A stretch of 64,000 nucleotides of DNA from Lachnospiraceae bacterium (GTDB lineage: Bacteria; Bacillota; Clostridia; Lachnospirales; Lachnospiraceae). Below are positions 58,616 to 64,000 of the stretch, one piece after another. Location: the NCBI GenBank assembly GCA_017503735.1, contig JAFVSN010000031.1, forward strand, positions 124,001 to 188,000, given 5' to 3'. How positions within the stretch are numbered: position 1 is the stretch's first letter; each line of letters starts with the position of its first letter. The notes below the pieces were generated by a model. The model was not told the origin of the DNA. It did not search any database and saw only the letters and a list, made by a program, of their open reading frames with translations. Made by a program: the position numbers and the translations under genes.

Positions 58616-61453
58616 ATGTCAGAAAAGAAGTTTATCAAAATACGGGGTGCGAAGGAGAATAACTTAAAAGGAATTAACGTGGATATCCCGCGGGATGAGT
58701 TTGTGGTGTTAACCGGGTTGTCCGGTTCCGGTAAGTCATCTCTTGCCTTTGATACCATTTACGCAGAGGGACAGCGTCGGTATATGGAGTCTATCTCTTC
58801 CTATGCAAGACAATTTTTAGGACAGATGGAGAAGCCGAATGTGGAGAGCATCGAAGGTCTTTCTCCGGCTATTTCCATTGACCAGAAGTCCACCAACCGC
58901 AATCCCCGTTCTACGGTAGGTACGGTGACGGAGATTTATGACTATTTTCGTTTGCTCTATGCCCGTATCGGGATTCCTCATTGTCCGGAATGCGGGAAGG
59001 TAATTAAGAAGCAGACCGTAGATGAGATGTCGGATGAGATTATGCAGTTACCGGAACGGACGAAGATTCAGCTTCTGGCACCGGTGGTGCGCGGCCGTAA
59101 GGGTGAACACGCAAAGGTTTTTGAACAGGCAAAGCGCAGCGGTTATGTTCGTGTGATTGTGGACGGACAGCAATACGAGCTTTCCGAAGAGATTAAGCTT
59201 GAGAAGAATATTAAGCATAACATTGAGATTGTTGTGGACCGTCTGGTGATAAAGGAAGGCATCGAACAACGGTTACGGGATTCCATCGACAGCGTACTTC
59301 GTTTGAGCGAAGGACTGTTGATTGTGGATGTGATTGACGGAGAACCGATTCGATTTTCCGAAAGTTTTTCCTGCCCGGATTGCGGTGTCAGCATCGACGA
59401 AATCGAACCGCGTGTGTTTTCCTTTAACAATCCCTTCGGTGCCTGCCCGGAGTGTCACGGTATCGGTGTAAAGATGGAGTTTGATGAGGATTTATTGATT
59501 CCGGATAAGTCCATGAGCATTGCCGAAGGAGCCATTGCGGTGCTTGGCTGGCAGTCGGCCACGGACCCGTCCAGTTACACCGGAAGTACGCTCGCTGCAC
59601 TGGCAAAGGAGTATAAGTTTGACTTAAAGACTCCTTTTGAAAAGCTTCCGAAAGACATTCAGGATATGATTTATTACGGTACCGGCGGTCGTGTGGTGAA
59701 GGTACATTATCAAAGCCAACGGGGACAGGGCGTGTATGATGTTGCTTTTGAGGGATTGATTAAGAATGTGGAACGCAGATACCGGGAGACTGCTTCGGAT
59801 TCGACGAAGCAGGAGTACGAAACCTTTATGCGGACCACGCCGTGTAAAATGTGTAAGGGAAAGCGTTTGAAAAAAGAGTCTCTGGCGGTGACGGTAGGCG
59901 GTTGGAATATTGCGGAAGTTACCGAATGTTCCGTGCGGGATTTGTATACCTTCATGCAGGAACTGGAGCTTACGGAGCGTCAACAGCAGATCGGTGAACT
60001 GGTATTAAAGGAGATTCGTGCCCGCGTAGGATTCCTGATGGATGTGGGATTGGATTACCTGACCTTGGCAAGAGCCACTGCGTCTTTGTCCGGCGGCGAG
60101 GCGCAGCGTATCCGTCTGGCAACCCAGATCGGTTCCGGTTTGGTGGGGGTTGCTTATATTTTGGACGAGCCGAGTATCGGTTTGCATCAAAGAGATAATG
60201 ACAAGCTTCTTAAGACTTTGAAACATTTGAAGGACTTGGGAAATACCTTGATTGTGGTAGAGCATGACGAGGATACCATGTATGCGGCGGACCACATTAT
60301 CGATATCGGCCCGGGGGCGGGAGACCATGGCGGAGAGGTTGTTGCAGAGGGAACCGCCGAGGAGATTATGAAGAATCCGGCGTCGATTACGGGAGCCTAT
60401 TTGTCCGGAAAAATGCAGATCCCGCTTCCGAAGACCCGCAGAAAACCGACAGGCTTTTTGAAGGTGAAAGGTGCAAGGGAGAATAACTTAAAAAACATCG
60501 ATGTAGATATTCCACTTGGGGTATTTACCTGTGTGACCGGTGTGTCCGGTTCCGGTAAGAGTTCCCTTGTGAATGAGATTTTATATAAACATTTGGCGAA
60601 GAGTCTGAATCGTGCCCGGATTTTAGCGGGAGATCACGACGGAATCGAAGGGATTGAACAGCTTGACAAGGTCATCAATATCGACCAGTCCCCAATCGGA
60701 CGTACCCCGCGTTCCAATCCGGCCACCTATACCGGTGTGTTTGATCAGATTCGTGACCTGTTTGCAAGCACCCCGGATGCAAAAGTACGAGGATACAGCA
60801 AGGGCCGTTTTAGCTTCAACGTGAAGGGCGGTCGTTGTGAAGCTTGTAGCGGCGACGGTATTTTAAAGATTGAAATGAACTTCCTGCCGGATATTTTTGT
60901 GCCGTGTGAAGTGTGCGGCGGGAAACGGTATAACCGGGAGACCTTGGAAGTGAAATATAAGGGCAAAACGATTTACGATGTGCTGGAAATGCGTGTGGAG
61001 GAAGCGGTAAAGTTTTTTGAGAATGTACCGTCTATCCGCAAGAAAATCGAGACCTTAAATGATGTCGGACTTTCGTATCTGAAGCTGGGGCATCCGTCCA
61101 CTTTGTTATCCGGTGGTGAGGCACAGCGGATTAAGCTGGCAACGGAGCTTTCCCGTCGCAGTACCGGTAAGACCATCTACATTCTGGATGAGCCGACTAC
61201 GGGTCTGCATTTTGCGGATGTACACAAGCTCATTGAGATTTTGCAACGTCTTACCGAGGGCGGTAATACGGTGCTTGTCATCGAACACAATCTGGATGTG
61301 ATAAAGACGGCGGACTACCTCATTGATATCGGTCCGGAGGGTGGCGACAAGGGCGGAACCGTTGTAGCACAAGGCACGCCGGAGGAAGTTGCGAAACATC
61401 CGTCGTCCTATACCGGACAGTATGTGAAGAGGTATCTTACGGAAAAGAAGTAA
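58616..61453 (+). CDS. uvrA: Excinuclease ABC subunit A
   Basis: A 945-residue DNA damage-recognition ATPase. Two ABC modules: first Walker [16 protein letters not shown], second [16 protein letters not shown]; signatures [15 protein letters not shown] and [15 protein letters not shown]. Zinc-binding Cys pairs are seen in [26 protein letters not shown] and in the DNA-binding zinc finger [17 protein letters not shown] 58616 has GAGG 7 bases upstream; the upstream in-frame extension is non-family sequence. Confidence 0.98.
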   Translation: MSEKKFIKIRGAKENNLKGINVDIPRDEFVVLTGLSGSGKSSLAFDTIYAEGQRRYMESISSYARQFLGQMEKPNVESIEGLSPAISIDQKSTNRNPRSTVGTVTEIYDYFRLLYARIGIPHCPECGKVIKKQTVDEMSDEIMQLPERTKIQLLAPVVRGRKGEHAKVFEQAKRSGYVRVIVDGQQYELSEEIKLEKNIKHNIEIVVDRLVIKEGIEQRLRDSIDSVLRLSEGLLIVDVIDGEPIRFSESFSCPDCGVSIDEIEPRVFSFNNPFGACPECHGIGVKMEFDEDLLIPDKSMSIAEGAIAVLGWQSATDPSSYTGSTLAALAKEYKFDLKTPFEKLPKDIQDMIYYGTGGRVVKVHYQSQRGQGVYDVAFEGLIKNVERRYRETASDSTKQEYETFMRTTPCKMCKGKRLKKESLAVTVGGWNIAEVTECSVRDLYTFMQELELTERQQQIGELVLKEIRARVGFLMDVGLDYLTLARATASLSGGEAQRIRLATQIGSGLVGVAYILDEPSIGLHQRDNDKLLKTLKHLKDLGNTLIVVEHDEDTMYAADHIIDIGPGAGDHGGEVVAEGTAEEIMKNPASITGAYLSGKMQIPLPKTRRKPTGFLKVKGARENNLKNIDVDIPLGVFTCVTGVSGSGKSSLVNEILYKHLAKSLNRARILAGDHDGIEGIEQLDKVINIDQSPIGRTPRSNPATYTGVFDQIRDLFASTPDAKVRGYSKGRFSFNVKGGRCEACSGDGILKIEMNFLPDIFVPCEVCGGKRYNRETLEVKYKGKTIYDVLEMRVEEAVKFFENVPSIRKKIETLNDVGLSYLKLGHPSTLLSGGEAQRIKLATELSRRSTGKTIYILDEPTTGLHFADVHKLIEILQRLTEGGNTVLVIEHNLDVIKTADYLIDIGPEGGDKGGTVVAQGTPEEVAKHPSSYTGQYVKRYLTEKK

Positions 61454-61558
61454 CCGGGAAAAGAAACTGCAGGAGATTAGGATAGAAACAGTGTATAAAT
61501 GCATAGACAGAGATTTGGTATTCTCATAAGAAAATGCATGTAATATAAAGAAATTAGC

Positions 61559-61592
61559 AAAAGTGACTCTTTTGAAAAAAGAGTCACTTTTT
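61559..61592 (+). terminator. Terminator after uvrA
   Basis: A 14-15-bp stem AAAAGTGACTCTTTT / AAAGAGTCACTTTTT (61559-61592) with a GAAA loop and a T-run. Confidence 0.9.
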
Positions 61593-61624
61593 GGCTTTAA
61601 ATCACATGCCTGTGCAGAAAAACA

Positions 61625-61653
61625 TTGCAAATAAGGACGAATTGTGATATAGT
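61625..61653 (+). promoter_or_regulatory. Promoter of alcohol dehydrogenase gene
   Basis: TTGCAA (61625-61630), 17-bp spacer, TATAGT (61648-61653), 28 bases before the start codon. Confidence 0.65.
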
Positions 61654-61681
61654 GAAAGGAAGAAAACAAGGAGGGAATCAT

Positions 61682-62866
61682 ATGAATAATTTCACTTTTT
61701 ACAGCCCGACCTATTTTGCGTTCGGAAAGGGTCAGGAAGCAGAGACCGGCAGATTAGTAAAGCGTTTCGGCGGAAGCAAGGTATTGCTTCATTACGGCGG
61801 CGGTTCCGTAGTTCGTTCCGGACTTTTGGACAGAGTAAAAGCTGCCCTTGATGAGGAAAAGATTCCTTATGTGGAGCTTGGCGGCGTACAGCCGAATCCG
61901 AGAGACGGTTTGGTATATGAAGGCATCGATCTTTGTCGTAAGGAAGGTGTTGATTTTATAGTTGCGGTAGGCGGCGGTAGTTCCATTGACTCTGCGAAAG
62001 CAATTGCTATGGGTGTTCCGTACGAAGGAGATTTCTGGGATTTCTATTCCGGCAGTCGTCCGCAGACCGCGCTTCCGGTCGGTACGGTTCTGACCATTGC
62101 GGCAGCGGGCAGCGAAGGTTCTCCGGATACGGTTATCACAAAGGAGTCTACGTTGCAGAAGTGCGGTGCCAGCGGTGATTGCCTCCGTCCGAAGTTCTCT
62201 GTGCTCAATCCGGCTTTGACCGAGACTTTGCCGGCATATCAGTCCGCATGCGGTGCAACGGATATTATGGCGCATGTATTTGAACGTTATTTCTCCAATA
62301 CCCCGGAGGTTGAAGTGACCGACCGTTTATGTGAGGCAGTGCTTCTTACCATGGTAAAGGAAACTCCGCGTGTCATTGCGGACCCGCATAACTACGAAGC
62401 TCGTGCCAATATTATGTGGGCCGGCATGGTGGCGCACAACAATATCGTTGGTGTGGGCAGAGCACAGGATTGGAACAGCCACGGCATTGAGCATCAGCTT
62501 TCTGCATTGTATGACTGTGCACACGGTGCAGGTCTGGCGGTAATTATGCCGGCTTGGATGACCTATGTGGCAGACCACCATGACCCGATGCGTATGGCGC
62601 AGATGGCGGTGCGTGTATTCGGCTGCCAGATGAATTTCGCAAATCCGAAGGAAACTGCCCTTGAAGGTGTCAAGGCATTCCGCCGTTTCCTTGCATCCAT
62701 CGGTATGCCGATTAACTTCGAACAGCTTGGAGCAAAGAAAGAGGATATTCCGCGTCTCGTGGAATTGTTCGGTATCGGCGACGGTATCCGTGGCGGTTAT
62801 GTAGAGCTTGATAAGGCTGCGGTGACCGAGATTTACGAAAGAGCGGCGGTAGCGACGTTAGAATAA
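61682..62866 (+). CDS. Iron-containing (type III) alcohol dehydrogenase
   Basis: A 394-residue NAD(P)H-dependent, iron-type alcohol/butanol dehydrogenase. Motifs: VAVGGGSSIDSAKAIA (cofactor), Asp in ACGATDIMAHVFERYF and His residues in NSHGIEHQLSALYDCAHGAG (iron ligands). Reduces aldehydes to alcohols, disposing of fermentation electrons. ATG 61682 has AAGGAGGG 6 bases upstream. It is a single-gene unit with its own promoter and terminator. Confidence 0.93.
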   Translation: MNNFTFYSPTYFAFGKGQEAETGRLVKRFGGSKVLLHYGGGSVVRSGLLDRVKAALDEEKIPYVELGGVQPNPRDGLVYEGIDLCRKEGVDFIVAVGGGSSIDSAKAIAMGVPYEGDFWDFYSGSRPQTALPVGTVLTIAAAGSEGSPDTVITKESTLQKCGASGDCLRPKFSVLNPALTETLPAYQSACGATDIMAHVFERYFSNTPEVEVTDRLCEAVLLTMVKETPRVIADPHNYEARANIMWAGMVAHNNIVGVGRAQDWNSHGIEHQLSALYDCAHGAGLAVIMPAWMTYVADHHDPMRMAQMAVRVFGCQMNFANPKETALEGVKAFRRFLASIGMPINFEQLGAKKEDIPRLVELFGIGDGIRGGYVELDKAAVTEIYERAAVATLE

Positions 62867-62876
62867 GAAATGTAGC

Positions 62877-62899
62877 AAAAGCCCCGTTTGGGGCTTTTT
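62877..62899 (+). terminator. Terminator after alcohol dehydrogenase
   Basis: Stem AAAAGCCCC (62877-62885) / GGGGCTTTT (62890-62898) with a GTTT loop and a T-run. Confidence 0.9.
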
Positions 62900-62919
62900 G
62901 TGAAAGTGACAGAAAATTG

Positions 62920-62949
62920 TTGCGATGGGGTTAAACTCTATGATATAAT
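62920..62949 (+). promoter_or_regulatory. Promoter of hydrogenase-like gene
   Basis: TTGCGA (62920-62925), 18-bp spacer, TATAAT (62944-62949). Confidence 0.5.
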
Positions 62950-63011
62950 GTACGCATATATACTCATTATGAATTCGAAATTGTTTGCACACGAAAGAAA
63001 GGGGATTTTTT

Positions 63012-64000
63012 ATGGCGTTGTTACCATCGTTAGTACGTACAAATGATATGTGTGTGGGGTGCAATCGCTGTATTTCTGTTTGCCCGGTTCTAAATGCAAA
63101 TGTTACCGTGATGACGGAAAACGGACCGAGAATCGAAGTAAACCGGGATGCTTGTATTAATTGCGGTTCCTGTTTTGATGCCTGTGACCATCATGCAAGA
63201 ACTTATGATGACGATACGGAACGTTTTTTTGCGGATTTGAAAGCAGGGAAAAAGATTTCCATTATCCTTGCGCCGGCTTTTCTTGCGAATTATCCGAAAG
63301 AATACGGAAGTGTATTGGGCGGCTTAAAGAATGCGGGCGTCAATCGTATGGTAAGCGTCAGCTACGGTGCGGATATAACGACTTGGGCATATATTAAGTA
63401 TTTGACCACCAATCCTTTGGAAGGTGCCATTTCCCAACCGTGTCCGGCTGTGGTAAACTATATTGAAAAATATGTACCGGAGTTACTTCCGAAGCTGGTT
63501 CCGGTACACAGTCCGATGATGTGTACCGCCATTTACTTAAAGAAATATGAGAATCTTACCGATGATTTGGCGTTTATCAGTCCGTGTATTGCAAAAAAGT
63601 TAGAAATCGACGATCCGAATACCAAAGGCTATGTAACGTACAATGTTACCTTTGACAATTTGATGAACTATGTGCGTGAGCACAACATGTTGAAGGAATG
63701 GCAGAACGACGAAATCGAATACGGTTTGGGTGCGGTTTATCCGACGCCGGGCGGATTGAAAGAAAATGTATTTTGGTTCTGCGGCGAAGATGTGGTAATC
63801 CGTCAGATTGAAGGTGAGAAACGGGTATACCGCTATTTGGATGAATACAGTAAGCGGGTACAGGATGGAAAAGAGCTTCCGTTTTTAGTAGATGCATTAA
63901 ACTGTGGGGAAGGATGTTTGTACGGTACCGCAGTGGAAGAATCAAAGTTAGCAAGCGAAGATGCGTTCTACGAGATGGCACGGATTCGTGCGAGAGTGCG
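63012..64000 (+). CDS. Sensory-type [FeFe]-hydrogenase-like protein, 3' end outside window
   Basis: The first 329 codons of a protein that runs off the window. Two ferredoxin clusters lie at the N-terminus (CVGCNRCISVCP and CINCGSCFDACDHH), followed by an H-cluster-type domain. The three H-cluster signatures appear as SQPCPAVVNYIE (L1), ISPCIAKKLE (L2) and NCGEGCLYGT (L3). These variants, with QPCP in place of TSCCP, are those of group C/D sensory hydrogenases (HydS-like) rather than catalytic HydA. A PAS or phosphatase/kinase output domain would be expected beyond the window. Start ATG 63012 has AAAGGGGA 7 bases upstream. Confidence 0.85.
   Translation, partial: MALLPSLVRTNDMCVGCNRCISVCPVLNANVTVMTENGPRIEVNRDACINCGSCFDACDHHARTYDDDTERFFADLKAGKKISIILAPAFLANYPKEYGSVLGGLKNAGVNRMVSVSYGADITTWAYIKYLTTNPLEGAISQPCPAVVNYIEKYVPELLPKLVPVHSPMMCTAIYLKKYENLTDDLAFISPCIAKKLEIDDPNTKGYVTYNVTFDNLMNYVREHNMLKEWQNDEIEYGLGAVYPTPGGLKENVFWFCGEDVVIRQIEGEKRVYRYLDEYSKRVQDGKELPFLVDALNCGEGCLYGTAVEESKLASEDAFYEMARIRARV

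Noticed and set aside
1-64000. CRISPR arrays, insertion sequences, prophage, tRNA and rRNA genes
   Set aside because: No regularly spaced repeats, transposase or integrase motifs, TTCG-arm/acceptor patterns or rRNA landmarks were recognised in any intergenic region by eye; a tRNAscan/Infernal run would be decisive.

Overview
The window looks like chromosomal DNA from an anaerobic, flagellated Clostridia bacterium, most likely of the Lachnospiraceae type. The evidence is a complete six-gene Rnf complex, SpoIIID (endospore programme), flagellar and chemotaxis genes, plant-glycan enzymes (GH5, GH120, a CE1-like esterase), long-form HPF, purine-rich Shine-Dalgarno sites with frequent TTG/GTG starts, and sigma-A-type promoters with 17-bp spacing. 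The assignment rests on gene content and protein character only; no 16S or database search was possible.

Layout. 1-6.3 kb: end of a flagellar operon (fliD cut by the window edge, fliS, an flgN-like gene), then a secreted Ig-like/Pro-Thr-tail protein and a GH5 hydrolase. The last two are in one reading frame, separated by a single TAG. 6.3-10.7 kb: a dlt-like operon in the order carrier protein - MBOAT - adenylating enzyme - PLP enzyme. The adenylating enzyme lacks the Cys that gives DltA its D-Ala preference. 10.7-14.2 kb, minus strand: two lipoproteins (one with Ig-like repeats and a transglutaminase domain) and an SGNH/DltD-like membrane protein. 14.4-20.7 kb: a transglutaminase-like protein, then an FtsX-type ABC transporter with its two-component system. 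20.7-25.2 kb: an accessory stretch with an MFS remnant, two flavodoxin-fold proteins, a GNAT protein, a 5'-truncated mazG, and an XRE repressor divergent from an RNA ligase - BrnT - BrnA operon. 25.3-31.2 kb: spoIIID and rnfCDGEAB. 31.2-39.3 kb: zinc-ribbon membrane protein, SbcCD-like YhaO/YhaN pair, VanZ-like protein, an enlarged M29 aminopeptidase, purE and a polysaccharide deacetylase. 39.3-45 kb: AT-rich spacer with a DnaA-box cluster, hpf, secA, prfB (with its +1 frameshift) and cheW. 45-51.7 kb: MATE exporter, GH120 xylosidase-like enzyme, a long nested inverted repeat, a PlsC-like acyltransferase with a zinc-ribbon tail, and a CE1-like lipoprotein esterase. 51.9-56.5 kb: a split ABC exporter (TMD, NBD, TMD) with a MerR regulator, a hypothetical protein, a promoter/terminator pair for a tiny RNA, and mazEF. 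56.5-64 kb: uvrBA, an iron-type alcohol dehydrogenase, and the start of a sensory-type [FeFe]-hydrogenase-like protein.

The two best candidates for undescribed biology are (i) the XRE / RNA ligase / BrnT / BrnA unit, where an RNA-sealing enzyme appears to be co-transcribed with an endoribonuclease toxin module under an operator-like palindrome, and (ii) the dlt-like operon, whose altered specificity residue and PLP partner suggest that an aminoacyl group other than D-alanine is placed on a surface polymer. No tRNA, rRNA, CRISPR array, insertion sequence or prophage was recognised.
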